From Rhyzopertha dominica (Eukaryota > Arthropoda > Insecta > Coleoptera > Bostrichidae): a DNA stretch of 64,000 bases. This document shows, in pieces, positions 1 to 12,510 of this stretch. Within the stretch, counting starts at the first letter, position 1, and every line of letters begins with the position of its first letter. The notes under the pieces were generated by a model. It was not told where the DNA came from. It searched no databases and saw only the letters and a list, made by a program, of their open reading frames with translations. The translations under genes and the position numbers were made by a program. The stretch is taken from positions 3,720,001 through 3,784,000 of the forward strand of contig QCXZ01000075.1 in assembly GCA_025024175.1 (NCBI GenBank), written 5' to 3'.

Positions 1-675
1 TGTACAAAAAATAATTATGGCAACGCGATCGCCAAATTTATGCAAAGCAGAGTCATATTAGTGGTGTGATGGACCATTGGAGACCCTTATTACTTGCGTA
101 AATATGAAGAAAAAGCAATACAAATGCGAGACAAAATAAAGGACACACACATCCACTCATACCATTTATTAACAATCGAATTATGAAAATGAAGTAAGTC
201 AATGGTTCTGAGGCATTAAAGTATAAGAGAATAAACATCAAGGAATTAATTAAGATGCAGTGGCATAACATCTTTCGCATATCGTGTACCAATATCTAGT
301 CACTGACACACATCAAAGTTCAGAAAAATCCAACTTAACACAAAATTCCTCAAAAAATTTCAAAGCCCGCATTAGTATAATAAAAAAACCGAAGAAAATA
401 TGATAAATATTAAAAAAATACTACAATTTCACTAAGCACAAAACCGTAGTAAGAAATACACATATCGTCACGAACAACATTTAATTAAAATTAGACGGAT
501 GACAAAAACGCACATAAATGACAGTTACTGTAAAACCTAAGTCGATTAATCGTGACGATAGTTATCAATAGTCATTTTCTTTATTTTATAAACGACACTT
601 AAATCAACCGTCCATTTAGTTTATATTTTAATTCCAAGACAATGCTGTTGGATGAATTGAATTTAGAAACTCAAT

Positions 676-905
676 ATTTCAAACATTTCAACAAGATGGA
701 GCAACCCATCATAGCACGAGGAAAGTGCGAAATTATTTAAATGACGTTTTTCTCAAATCCTGGGTTTGAAGAAACTGACCAGATGACCTCCTTGATCTGC
801 CGATCTTTCGATTCTAGATTTTTATATGGAAACGATTAAAAACAAAGTTTACTGTCCAAGTTATGAAAGAGAAGATGAAAGAAGCTTCCTTAGGAACTAA
901 CAGGC
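676..905 (+). pseudogene. mariner-like transposase fragment
   Basis: A decayed piece of the catalytic half of a Tc1/mariner-family transposase. One frame reads FQQDGATHHSTRKVRNYLND, which is the usual block around the second catalytic Asp (QQDGAPPH in intact relatives). After a frame change the sequence encodes the remains of the SPDLxxLDFxLWG block (SILDFYMETIKNKVY). Stops and frame changes interrupt it, and there is no N-terminal helix-turn-helix, so it cannot make an active protein. I did not find inverted ends around it. It lies upstream of the first GMC gene with no visible link to that gene. Confidence 0.7.
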
Positions 906-3738
906 ATTCTATTAAAAAACTCCCTGTTTTGAAACGGTACAATATATTTTTTTAACATTAAAAGCTTTGCTTTGCAGAATTTAAAATTGGTTAACTAGAT
1001 TAAGATGAGAATAAAACAGAAAATGGTCACAAATCTGACGTTTTGTCTTTTTAACTAATCAAATAAGATTTACATAGTTGGAAAGCTTAAAAAAATGTAA
1101 CGCTTACTTGCAAAATTGTATGACAATTACACTCTTCATATAAATTAAAAACAGCGCGAACTTTTAAAAAAATCCAAAGATGTATTGAATTAGGCTCACA
1201 AAATCAGAAATCTACCCCTATTTAACCTTACCTTCCTTCACCGAACACATGAATTTTGTTTTCTTAAAACCCACAAAATATTCCTTAACATTACAATGTG
1301 ACTATAGAAATAATTCTGAAACCAAGATAAATTTTGGCCCCCATTCAAGTTAAAACTGACCTGTGCCAGTATTTTTCAAACTTGGACAAATTGGACATTT
1401 TATGAAGTGTAAATTTTAATGAGGGTAGACTGTATTTCTACTCCACATTATGCTTTTAGGATTTTCAATTAAGTTTAAAGTTCATTTTTTCACAATCTTC
1501 CAAAATCTACAATTACATAACATCTGTTTGTTCCAGGATCTACAACCTCAATTTGTCACCAGGAAACCCAATCCCTGAAAGTAAAACCAGTCACCTGCGA
1601 CCGACCCTGACCCCACCTAGAGGTGCTTGCCAGGAAAAAACCACGAGCATCCTTGCTCATTGTCAGAGGCGATTGGTGAAAGCGCCTTGCATTAACCAAC
1701 TTTGATTGAGTAATTTTACACGAGAATACGTAAGCCACATAGAAGGGCGACACCGGAAATACCGGAGGTGATAGGCTACTGAGATAAAATGGAAAAGGAT
1801 CTGAATAAAAATACAAGCACAGGAAACTGTAGTAGTATACAATTTAAGAAAAAGGGTAAGTATGATAAACCCGAAAAGCTTATAGATATTTTGAAATCTA
1901 AGAACATCAATTGGAAAGGTTTTCCCTTTCATAAAATGTCATAGTATGAAAATCATAGCAGGCATCTTATTAATAAAAAAACTCAGTGCAGTAAAACTGT
2001 ATGCTTGAAAGTCGTTTATTTTCAAGTTTATAAAACCATTAACGATTGTAAAAGTACAAAGATTTAATAGGAATTGTATTTCTTGCTGACATGTCTGAAG
2101 AAAACAAGTACCCAAATTTATTGCACAATACTGATCCGCTATACATCAAAATCAGCCTTTTCCAACCAAAAAAATCTCGACTTTAACATCAATATTTATA
2201 CTATTACATGTTTAATCCGGTCACAGACACTGCNATCTATGTAAGACTCTGCATATGAATTTTGTATCAATGTCTTTNTTATGAAATCCATATTTTCTTT
2301 ATAAAATTGCTCTGTCAACCAAACATTAATCGTCATGTTGAATTTTATTAATTTAAATATTATTTGACCATGATGGTTGCGATATATATTGATTATAAAT
2401 TAATTATAGTTAATGCAATATTAACGTCTAAAAATTTTATGGTGTTATTGTAATCTATTATTTAACTTTTAATTCTGTAAGTGGGGGATTAATATGACTC
2501 AACAAATGTCGTTCACGAATCTCTAATAAACAGATATACCACAAGGTAATCATAAATTTGCGAATAGAAAATGTTGACAAAACTGAGGTACGAAGAACCG
2601 AGTACTAATTTTACAGCTTTCAAATATGCGAAAAGATACATTCAATAATTTATACTTGTTAATAGTATCAAAAACCTACCGAAGAAATTGAAGACTGTTG
2701 TGAGCAGCCATCAAGGCAATTTGCTATGATATTAGTGACAAAAAAATCACCTTTTTGGCTACACAATTATTACTTTCAGGTTCAAACACATCTTGTAACT
2801 GTTATTTTGCAATATGATCAAAAAAAGTTACAGAGATGAAAATTGTTGGAAAAAACATTATCTTCTAACGAACATGAAAATGATTAAAAAATTGTTATTA
2901 ATGACAACTATAATAATTACTGTTAATATAGCTCGTAGAATTTCTTTATTGTATCTAAAAGTATACTGTATATTTTATTCTTGCAGGATGTGCTTTTCTA
3001 CATAACAAACAAGTGGCGCACTTTTACAAAACATAAAATTTGTGTTTAATTTATTGATAACTCAAACAAATATTTTTACCAATTTTGGTTGAAATTTCAG
3101 TAAACAATGCGTTTATTTCAAATTTCAAATTGCTATCGCAAACTTATAATTATATTTTTGAGTGCAATTTGTAAAATATTAATGTTCTTGCCTGTCTTTC
3201 TGAATTGCCATTCATGAATCTGATCGTACCGATTTTGAAAATCTCTTGAGGAAGCAATAGAATTTGGTCCTACAAGAAGCCACTGATCAAAGCTATTTAA
3301 GCATGCCCAAGACATCAGGCGGTTGTTCAATCTAGAGGTGGTAATACACCTTAGTAAGCACTGAGTGACAATGACAAGAATTGGAAACAAGTTCTAAATT
3401 TTGTTATATCTATAGTTCATAATTATGAACGTTTTTCGTTAAACTTCATTGGTAACTGTTGTATATAGTCTTCTATACTTTTATAAACTTTTCGTATATT
3501 TGCTATTACCTAGAGGTTTGAGCTTGGAATAAGCCCAAGTTTTACAGACACTCAATAAAACTTTCAGCTTCTAAGACGATTTTGAACAATATATGTATCT
3601 TTGTATATGATTTGCAAACAACCACTTTGGGATATGCATATATCTCTCAGTCCAAAATTTTATGGACTTATGTACATACTTCTGATTCCATAATAAATCA
3701 TTTTTATACTACATTCCATCTACTTTACTTTTCTGCAG
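906..3738. other. AT-rich intergenic / upstream region
   Basis: Open frames here are short and of random composition, and I recognise no protein. The stretch lies upstream of the first GMC gene. It probably contains that gene's promoter and a non-coding first exon, because a good acceptor (ttctgcag) stands at 3731-3738, just before the coding exon. I could not locate the first exon or its donor. Two isolated N bases are at 2234 and 2278. Confidence 0.5.
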
Positions 3739-4153
3739 GAGCAACCCATAACTGTACGTGACAACCACTTCGCTAGCACCAAACTATATCTAAAAATCCC
3801 AGTATGGCTATCCTGACCCTAACAACGATCCTTGGTGCCATCAAAACAGCTGTGTTCATCATAGGTGCGGGGAAGATTGCCATCTTACCCTTCATCCTTG
3901 CTTCACTGGCCTATTTCCACTACGACCTTTTTGATCCGGAAAACAGACCAGCATCTGTGAAGCAAGTTGACTCCGTGTACGATTTCATAGTGATAGGAAG
4001 TGGATCGGCGGGTGCCGTGGTGGCTAACAGGCTGACAGAGATCGATCAATGGAAGGTGCTGCTTCTGGAGGCTGGAGGACACGAAACGGAGATTTCGGAT
4101 GTGCCAATTTTGAGTTTGTACTTGCATAAGAGCAAGCTGGATTGGGGATACAA
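3739..4153 (+). CDS. GMC oxidoreductase gene 1, exon 1 (coding from 3804)
   Basis: First coding exon of a FAD-dependent GMC oxidoreductase (glucose dehydrogenase [FAD, quinone]-like). The exon probably starts at 3739 after a ctgcag acceptor, leaving about 65 nt of 5' UTR. Coding starts at ATG 3804 (MAILTLTTILGAIK). Residues about 1-36 are hydrophobic and could be a signal peptide or membrane anchor. Residues about 57-75 hold the FAD-binding dinucleotide fold, [19 protein letters not shown], followed by VLLLEAGG, the strand that contacts the FAD ribose. The donor is tacaa|gtaagtg at 4154 and leaves two bases of a Lys codon, which the acceptor at 8316 completes in frame ([11 protein letters not shown]). 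The family oxidises alcohols or sugars using FAD; the substrate cannot be read from the sequence. Confidence 0.9.
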
Positions 4154-4401
4154 GTAAGTGAGATGATTATAAATTTTAGTTGTAAAACAATAACCACTTA
4201 GTTGAAAATGATTTTTCAAAATAGCATCTTGAATAAAATCGGTAACTTTCTGCCCTTAAACGTAGAAACCAATGAATATCGCGAGAGGTGGTTCACTCCA
4301 GCATTAATGCAATAAATTGGCTCAAAATTCATTGCCATTTTAAGTTACTACGCTGCAGAAATAGCAGAAATTCTACATAAATAGTAGCATACACCTTGGA
4401 A

Positions 4402-4671
4402 TCAGCTACTGTCATGCTTATTAGGCCAAATTGAAGTTACAAATATAAGACGACTTAATGAATGTGAAGATATTAAAGAAAATCTCAGACTAATAGACCA
4501 AGATTCAAGAATGAATGAATTACAGAATTTTGGGTGTACTTTCGTAAATAAAGAAAGCACGTCAAAACTAAACAAAATATCACCTTCTGAAATACTTAAA
4601 CCTTTTATAATATCAATAAAGTCTGAAGAATTTTTGATGAAACTACTGGTATTTCCTACATAAGGTTTCAA
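4402..4671 (-). pseudogene. Penelope-like element reverse transcriptase fragment (inverted)
   Basis: On the minus strand this frame contains IKNSSDFIDIIKG and DILFSFDVLSLFTKV. These match the start of the reverse transcriptase catalytic core in Penelope-like retroelements (typically xxDILVSFDVVSLFTKVP, carrying the first catalytic Asp). The similarity ends after about 45 residues and the rest of the frame looks random. It lies in intron 1 of GMC gene 1, antisense to the gene. The endonuclease part of what looks like the same type of element is immediately downstream on the opposite strand, so the copy is rearranged. Confidence 0.7.
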
Positions 4672-4689
4672 ATAGTTGGCACAAAATTT

Positions 4690-5088
4690 TTATTCACAAT
4701 ATATTAAAATTGCAATCAAAAATGTTAAAACAGGATATAATTTATTTAGTAAAGTAAAAGCAAACACTCAAAAAAAAATATGTCAAATGTTGTTTATTCA
4801 TTAAAATGTGAAACCTGTGATAACACGTATGTAGGGCAAACATCCCAATGGTTCAAAAACAGAATATCTCTACACAAGAGTGATGTTAATAATAAAAGAG
4901 ATAGGTGTGCTCTAACACCACGTATTATAAATAACAACCATTCCATCTGTTGGGACAATGTAAATATTTTGGAAATTGAGCAAAATTATAATAAAAGGTT
5001 ATTTTTGGAGACGTATCATATAAATAAAATTAAAAGTCCTACAAATAAAAAATCGGACACTCAAAATTTAAGTAATATATATACGTAG
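4690..5088 (+). pseudogene. Penelope-like element GIY-YIG endonuclease domain
   Basis: The open frame from 4780 (MSNVVYSLKCETCDNTYVG) is a GIY-YIG endonuclease of the Penelope type. The VVY and YVG strands stand for GIY and YIG. The CxxC pair between them is the zinc-knuckle-like insert typical of Penelope elements. KNRISLH carries the conserved Arg, and a later Glu in RLFLETYHI is a candidate catalytic or packing residue. Upstream of an A-run (about 4769-4778) another frame reads NVKTGYNLFSKVKANTQKK, the normal lead-in to the domain, so one frameshift separates the two parts. The domain would nick the target for retroelement insertion. The partner reverse transcriptase is missing except for an inverted scrap next door. 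Confidence 0.8.
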
Positions 5089-8000
5089 GTACTTGTTATC
5101 ACGGATTTTGCATAAATAGAAAATGTCTTTTAGAATTTAAAGTTGCTTATTTATTTAATGAAATACAAAATTAAAAGCGGAATTTTTATGACGAATGTTG
5201 CTTTAGTGACTATTTTAAATTAACAGTCGGTCATATTGTCAGAGTGGTGGTATTGGTTGGCGGTTTTGAAATTTGAATTTGAATTTGACAATACGTCTTA
5301 TAATATAATTTCGTACAGAATTTTCCATAATTATAGTAGAATAATGTTAAAATAACTATCACTAAATAATCTCAAATTTCCTGTACGTAACACCATTGTA
5401 TTTATTAATAGTAGGTAACTTTGTCTTGTATTATATTGCAGTTGTTGATCGAAAGCTTGATTTTGGATAAAAGAGTGTTCTTAATTGAATAAAAAAGGTC
5501 TAATAGCCCCAAAATATAAAAAGTAAGTTAGAAAAAAATTATAAAATACTGTGTGCTAGCGTTTAAAAATTACTTCACTTCAACAGGTGACTATTTCAAA
5601 TAAAATAACCCATTTTTATGTTCAGTATTCCACACCAATTAATAAGCTTTAACGAAAATTAAGAAAATCACCTAACAAAAAAAAATACAAAAACCAACAA
5701 AACATGACGAGATATCATTACAATTGCAAAATTTATTAAAATGTAATAAAAACTATTTCCGTTTAGTTCATTCTCTTAAGTGAATACATTTGCAACTTTA
5801 GCTAGCTGCTGAGAACGCAGGTTATTAAAAGCTAGGCGAACCCTCGCTTTCACGTCATCTTAATCATAAATTTTCTGAAATACTCCTAAATCAACCTTGA
5901 AACTAGACACACTGTAGATGACTAGTAGTTTTATTGCGAGTTGTGATATGATAGTAAAAGGGTAGTGACGCATCTTTGCGCATAGGTAACAAGAACACTC
6001 TCTAAAATCGTTTCACATATGTAACTTCATTTTTCTCCATACATGATATTTATCTTCTTGTTGTGTTTCTCTTAAAAGCCTTTTACATTTCTATGATTCA
6101 TGTGGTACTGGTGAAATCGCTAGAAATCGCCGAAATGTGTAGGAAATCATTAGAAACCACGTAAATCTCCAAGGACTTGTATATTTCTGCAATATTGATT
6201 TTTTTTATCTAGTAAACGAGCCCCCAGAGTACCTTTCGAGGCCAAAAATTTCGGAAAAATTAGTATAAGTTGTTAAGAAACATAACCGGTGCTAACCAAG
6301 GTTTACGGTTTAATGCTTTTCGTCCTTCATACGCAATGTAGAACATGTATTAGGTACGATTATATAATATTTTCCATAAAAGCTACAAAAAATAATTTTT
6401 GTTTATTGTTTATTGTATTATTATGCTGGCAATGCAAGGAAGGAAAAGGTTAAAAATTTATATCAAATACAATAACACTTGGGTTAACTCAAAATCATAA
6501 TTTAGCAATAATAATTTTCTTTTAATCAGCAGTAATAATCGGTCGTCTAATTAGCTTCTTAAATATTCGTCAACTTGAATATTTAGGTGATAAGTACGAG
6601 TAGTATAGTAAATCAAAGCGATAAAGAATTTATTTTAGAGTAAGATAATATTACTATAACGAACCAATCCTTGTAATCAGTGTAATAAAATACTTATTTG
6701 TGTTTTAGAGATCTGAAAGATTTGGAAAGATTTATTTTAACAACAAACCTTGTATTGTTTGGCAAGCCAATAATGAAGAATTTGAAAAACATTATTACCA
6801 TTCGTAGTTCATACCCTAGCATGTTTTTTCTCCGTGAAAATATTTAGAGCAAAAATGCTTAAGCCGCTGTGGCATTTTGTAAATAGCTAGGAACCGACAA
6901 GTTGAATTATCAAACACCTTCAAAGTCAACTCTACAGATAGCAAGCCACAAACTTTTTGCTACCGGCCCGAAGGACAAATTTCAAAAGAGTAACGAAATT
7001 GTAGCCAAACTATTCCAAACAAATCACGTGTACCCTGGCCTACACTGCCATAACTTAATTAATTATTCGATGGATATAAAAAAAAATGCAGGCGCACTGG
7101 CCACGCAAAACTTTCCGAGAAATATTAGGAAACGTAAATTTATTCACGGTTCGCCAGCTAGCATTAGCAAACTGACCTAGCACCCTAAATACTACACTTT
7201 TTGCTAATGGAAATGTTTTGTTACCTCTCTCTACAGGTAAATATGTTATAAGTAGGTGGCCACCATGTATTAGAAAAGTCAAACATAATTATGTAGACTA
7301 ATGCAGAAGTTACGTCATTTGCAGTCTAATACGTTTTTGCATTTCTACTGCTCGTATAATAGAAAATAATCCCACAGTGAACTTTTCACACTAGAACAGA
7401 ACATTAGTTTCTTATCAATGATGAAAATTCCTTTAATTTATTTCCTGTTTAATTAGTATGCATTGACCAAAAATCGGATACAACATTTTTTATTGTTATC
7501 CAATTTTATCCATATGCTTTGTAGACACGCAATTTAAAATAATTTCACTGTTAAATATGCTACCTATTGTTAAAACTTCCATTGCTAACCACATTGTAAT
7601 ACACGCCTCGACGAATTTAATTAGTGCACAAGACTTTCTATTGGCGATAACAAATTAATTCCCACAATACGTTTAACTGTCATATCACATATAAAACATT
7701 GTAGCATTATTTGAATATGCATGGAGTAAGAAGAAAAAAGAATGCAAATAATTGTTGTGGTATCAGTGCATTGAAATTTAGTATTCGTTTCTAAATACAG
7801 GTATAATACGACATGGTGGTACACTTTGTTATGAGCGAATAATAAAGAAAAGATCTACGACTCTTAAAATAGTATGCTGTGATGGAACATGACTGATACT
7901 ACGTTTCCTGGCTGTAAATGCTTCAAGATGACTTGAACCATGCAACTTTCTAAGCTGACATTATAATTAAGTTATTGTGGTCTCCAACGCCAGTCACCTT

Positions 8001-8316
8001 TTGTAACAGATGGGGAGTTTAATTAAAAATAAAATGTGAATACAAAGCTGTTGAAAATGAGGGAATCGTTATCATTTGAGTCATTAATAGTTTAAAATAC
8101 CGCCAAAAATCAAACTACATTACCTGTCACCTTTCTAAAATATTTGTTTTGTTGACACACTTTCAGATCGGAAATTACTAGCTGGTTTTCTGAATCATTC
8201 CAAGGTGAATTGATTTGCTTTTCTGCTGAATTCAAACTTCTAACTTGTTTTAAGAAAAAATTGTAACCTAACAATAGAACAAAATAATTTATTCCATCAA
8301 TCTCTTTACTGCGTAG
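5089..8316 (+). other. Remainder of intron 1, no recognised gene
   Basis: AT-rich intron sequence of GMC gene 1. The longest + frame (6902-7180, 92 codons) matches no family I know and has no coding-like composition. The acceptor for exon 2 is gcgtag at 8311-8316. Confidence 0.55.
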
Positions 8317-8567
8317 AACGGAGCCGCAAGATACCGCATGTCAAGCCATGATCGAAAAACGCTGTAGCTGGACCAGAGGTAAAGTTTTAGGGGGATCCAG
8401 CGTGCTGAACACTATGCTTTACGTAAGGGGCAACCGGAGGGACTTTGACCATTGGGCCAGATTGGGTAACGACGGTTGGAGTTACGAGGAAATTCTACCA
8501 TACTTTTTGAAAAGCGAGGACCAAAGGAATCCCTATTTGGCAAGGGATAAAAAGTATCACGCCACGG
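8317..8567 (+). CDS. GMC oxidoreductase gene 1, exon 2
   Basis: Second coding exon. The acceptor gcgtag precedes AACGGAGCC; with the two bases from exon 1 it reads [19 protein letters not shown]. It then contains the GMC signature 1 region, [20 protein letters not shown], and [20 protein letters not shown], which bind the FAD pyrophosphate and flavin. The donor is acgg|gtaagc at 8568, leaving one base of a Gly codon. The exon 3 acceptors at 11681 and 23139 complete it as GGYQTVQD, the usual sequence for the family. The frame has no internal stop. This exon lies left of the 9-kb repeated segment, so only one copy exists in the window. Confidence 0.9.
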
Positions 8568-8966
8568 GTAAGCATTCCAACGAATTGAAACAGACACTTA
8601 CTATTTTTGATTGTGGAGTCATGCAGCATAGAATAAAAGGACTCACCTGAAACAATAAAAACAATATTAGCATACATATCTTATACAACATAGGAATTTA
8701 ATTACTAGTTAATATTTAATACATTTATACCTGTGTACAGTAATGTGCCAATAGTGTTCAAGTTAATATTGTATTATTTGATATAAAATAGATATGTTGT
8801 TAAGTTTTATGGGTACAAAGGCATCTGTATCGAAAAAAATATTTAGCTTTAAGCCGGATTTGAACCAGTCGAACCTCAATCAGAGCAAAATCTCTTTTTT
8901 GATAAAAATAACACCATTCATGAAAGTATTTTATACCTTCAAAGCAAATATGATAAAAACACTAAC

Positions 8967-9032
8967 GTTTTGTATCTGAGAAGAAAATACGAGTGCTGAC
9001 AATCATTTAGGTATAGTCTCAGATACAAAAAC
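8967..9032. repeat. Short inverted repeat (hairpin) in intron 2
   Basis: GTTTTGTATCTGAGA at 8967-8981 is answered by TCTCAGATACAAAAAC at 9017-9032. The arms are about 15 bp with one extra A and a loop of about 35 bases. This could be the end of a small inverted-repeat element or simply a hairpin. It lies about 280 bp before the start of the 9-kb repeated segment. No function can be inferred. Confidence 0.6.
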
Positions 9033-10853
9033 ATGAAATACTAACCGCAACATTTTTTTTTTAAGTTTAGGTACAACAAATTTAGAAATAGAATATTTAG
9101 AAATACTAATACTCAAATAATTAATCTCACCGTTAGAGACTTCTTAACAGCAGTTTAATACCATAAAAATTATTTTTTTGGAAAACATTTTTTCGGGAAG
9201 ACTAACTTTAAATAAGTGATTTAACAAAGTGGCGTATTTTGTCGACTCAAGGCAATATTTTATTTAAACTCAAACATGTGCGACTTTAAGGCATATTTCA
9301 ACGCTTTCATATCCTTCCATTTTGAACTTACCATGGAAATGTGTAACGAAATATAGAACATAATTTGAATCATACGTAATACCTATCTCTGCACTTTTTT
9401 AAAACTTCTTTATACCTAAATACAATTTCTACAAAATTAGAAATAACTGCCACGAGTTGTAGAAGTATGTGTTACTGTGTTAAATTCCTTTCATTAATGC
9501 AATTGAAGCTTGGTAAACAGTAAAGATACGTATGTGTCTGTAATGTTTCCAATTTTGACTTTATTGCTTAAAGTTTGTTTCGCTAATAATTATTGCGTTT
9601 CATTTATTAAAAATACAAGTATACAGTGTTACTGGCAATGAATAAAATTAGCCTGCCTGTAACAACCGATTATTGTACCTCAAATGTCATGGAAAAGTGG
9701 ATAGAAAGAAATTATTATTAATCCTAGTGTTCCTAAGTATAACAGTAGTATAAATTCTTAGGCTTATTATAATCTAGATCGGACGCAATATCTGATTAAT
9801 ATTTGTGTCGTTTCCAAATGAGCGATTTTTGGAATGAAAACTAGTTATTCACCAATTTAAAGTACTTGTCAAATTTTAAACAATTGCTAAAAGACGTTTT
9901 ACAATTTTACGTCTTTTATGTTATCTGATCTCTAGATGTTTATATAGCCTACTTTTTGCGTATCTCAAAGCATTTCCATTTTTAATGACAACCAAGTGAT
10001 TTTTTTATTCTTAAAATAACTTGGTGTGTATTTTGCATGGTTTGATAATAAAATTTTTGTGAAAAATCAAATACACGACAAATTTCGCGATTTTCTTTGT
10101 ATACCTGATTTTTAAATAAAACCAGACAAAAAATCCATTGGACATATTTACAGAAATAAACCGGTTATTCCAAATATTGAACCAACTCTGTAAGGTTCAA
10201 ACATTATTATTATTATTATTATCATTATTTATTAATAACTGTTTCTAATTTTACCACTATTAATTAACGAATTAACGATATTAAGTAAGGAAATATTTCA
10301 AACACATCTCTTTTTAGAAATTCCAAATATGTATTAATAAAAAATTCGTAACATTAACAAACGACATTTATCTAAAAATCTGCTACTTCAGAATGCTTTA
10401 TCCTACCTAGACTTTATCCACAACTGCCTGCAATATTTTTATTTTTAAATGTTCCAATGTTTTTAAAAATTAAATTAAAAATTTAGGGTGGGTCTTAAAG
10501 AAGGGAGCAATGCTTCCCGATAGCGGTAAATACTTACGCATTCAATTTATAGTTATAAAGAAAGTCAGCCAAAAATCTTTTTTGGCCTTTAAATAATCAA
10601 ATTTTACACATATATTAGAGGATTCAACTAATGGTCGGACAATCTATTCTAAAGTTATCGGGGTATAAAATAGAACCTAAAGAGCTTTCAGACTGAGGAA
10701 GCGGCTTTTAAATAACGTATACCATGCTACATGATGGTATCGATTGTAGCACCGCCGCGGGTTTTCAGCCAAATTTTTCATCTGTAGAAGGAAGTTATTT
10801 TTCAAAGATCTAACCCGCATTTTATCAAAAGCCCCTACCGTTACGCGTTCAAA

Positions 10854-11560
10854 AACCGCTGCAAGTTGAATCAATACTTCCACATCCAATTTTCAAATTG
10901 ACGTTTACGTTTTTATTTCTTATACTATACGATTAGTCCTCGTGATATTAGCAAAAATACATACATTTTTAAAATCTGTTTTTTCCAAATAACTCGAAAA
11001 CTATTAACTTAACAAAGAAATTACAAGAGCGCTTTCTGATCAGTAACTTTATATATAATACCAAAAAGTACGAGCAGGGTCCAAAATAAGTTTTTTGGGA
11101 ATATTTCCAAAATGTCAAAAACACTTTTGTGACAAATTTTATTTCCTGATGGTATTTTCATTTTTTGAATATATTGAATATATTCGGAGATATTTAGGAA
11201 AAACAGTTTTCTTTAAGTGAGGCTTTTTGCTAATATTTTCTAAACAGTTTGCTGCACCGAAAATGTATAAGAACGAATAATACTCGCAGTTATACTACTA
11301 ATGGCATACTAAAACGAAAAAAAATAAAAAATAAAAATTTGCAAAAAGGGTAGTTACCCCCCAATTTCGCCCCCTTCCCGATACCCTACTTACCCCACAA
11401 ACAATAGGTCGCTTTGGGTGATTGAGGTTTATACGTTTGCCAAATTTCAAGTTCATATATTAAGTCTTTCGAAAGTTATCGTTTCCACAAACAAAACCAC
11501 AGACACACAGACAAGAAATTTTTTTGCTGAAATTTTGTTTTTTTTGCGTTTTCGGCCATT
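10854..11560. repeat. Interspersed repeat, unit A (in intron 2)
   Basis: About 700 bases similar to unit B at 14057-14755, in the same orientation. Shared landmarks are CCGCTGCAA, TTGAATCAATACTTCCACAT, CCAAATAACTCGAAAA, AATAGGTCGCTTTGGGT, CGAAAGTTATCG and a closing GCGTTTTCGGCCAT. The units differ by many substitutions and indels, so this is an old transposon family, independent of the 9-kb duplication. On the minus strand a 70-codon frame (10677-10889, starting MDVEVLIQLAAVFERV) overlaps its left edge and may be the tail of the family's own coding region; I do not recognise it. The matching unit in the right copy is at about 22311-23018. Confidence 0.75.
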
Positions 11561-11681
11561 TTAAAGCGAAAGAGCAAATAAAAATTTTTGAAAATATTTT
11601 TCGCGATACAATACTTCCCATCCGTCGAATGTGGAAGTAATTAACATGAAGGGGGATGTCTCATTATGATTACCGTTTCAG

Positions 11682-12510
11682 GGGGATATCAAACAGTTCA
11701 AGACAATCCATACAACACCCCATTAGGAATAGCCTTCTTAGAAGCAGGACAAGAGATGGGTTACGACGTACGCGACATCAACGGTGAAATCCAAACAGGA
11801 TTCGCCCTCTACCAATTCACAATGCGCAGAGGAACGAGATGCAGCACAGCCAAAGCCTTCCTACGCCCAATAAGGCTGCGCAAAAACCTCCACATCTCCC
11901 TGTGGAGTCACGTCACCAAAATTTTAAATTGACCCACCAACAAAGACGAGCATATGGAGTAGAATTTGTTAAGAATGGGAAGAAGCATATAGTGAAGGCC
12001 AGGAAAGAAGTAATTTTATCGGCAGGAGCCATCAACACTCCTCAATTATTGATGTTAAGCGGAATTGGACCAAGGGAACACCTCGAAGAACTGGGGATCA
12101 ACGTCATCCACGACTCTCCTGGAGTTGGTCAGAATCTTCAAGACCACATAGCAGTAGGGGGGATCACTTTTCTTGTGGACCATCCAGTGAGCTTAGTCAT
12201 CAACCGTTTAGTCAATCTGAACACTGCGTTTAGGTATGCCATCAAGGAGGATGGTCCTTTAACATCAAGCATCGGGCTGGAAGCTGTTGGATTTATACCG
12301 ACGAAATATGCGAACGCATCTGATGATTGGCCGGATATTGAGTTTATGATTACCAGTTCTTCCACGAATGCTGATGGAGGGACTCAAGTTAAAAGAGCTC
12401 ATGGTTTAACGGACGAGTTTTACAAGGAAGTTTTCGAGAGTATCAATTTCAAAGATACGTTTAGTGTTTTGCCGATGATGTTGAGACCGAAAAGTAGAGG
12501 AGTGATTAAG
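11682..12510 (+). CDS. GMC oxidoreductase gene 1, exon 3 (left copy, frameshifted)
   Basis: Third coding exon. The acceptor gtttcag precedes GGGGATATC and gives [20 protein letters not shown]. It covers the substrate-domain start and GMC signature 2, [16 protein letters not shown], then VGQNLQDH, the usual downstream FAD-domain motif. The donor is attaag|gtaggt at 12511, phase 0. Compared with the right copy there is an extra A in TTTTAAATTGACC (about 11925) and another in CAACAAAGACG (about 11943). Together they break the frame between the HVTKIL and RRAYGVEF parts. These homopolymer errors look technical, not a true pseudogene, because the second copy reads through cleanly. Confidence 0.85.

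Noticed and set aside
6902..7180. 92-codon frame in intron 1 of GMC gene 1
   Set aside because: Unrecognised, without coding-like composition, and inside an intron on the same strand.
8840..8890. tRNA-like B box on the minus strand (GGTTCAAATCC)
   Set aside because: The 11-base match is good, but there is no A box, anticodon arm or acceptor stem around it; most likely chance or an old SINE scrap.
10677..10889. Minus-strand 70-codon frame as a host gene
   Set aside because: It overlaps the interspersed repeat unit and is degraded in the second unit; better seen as part of a transposon.
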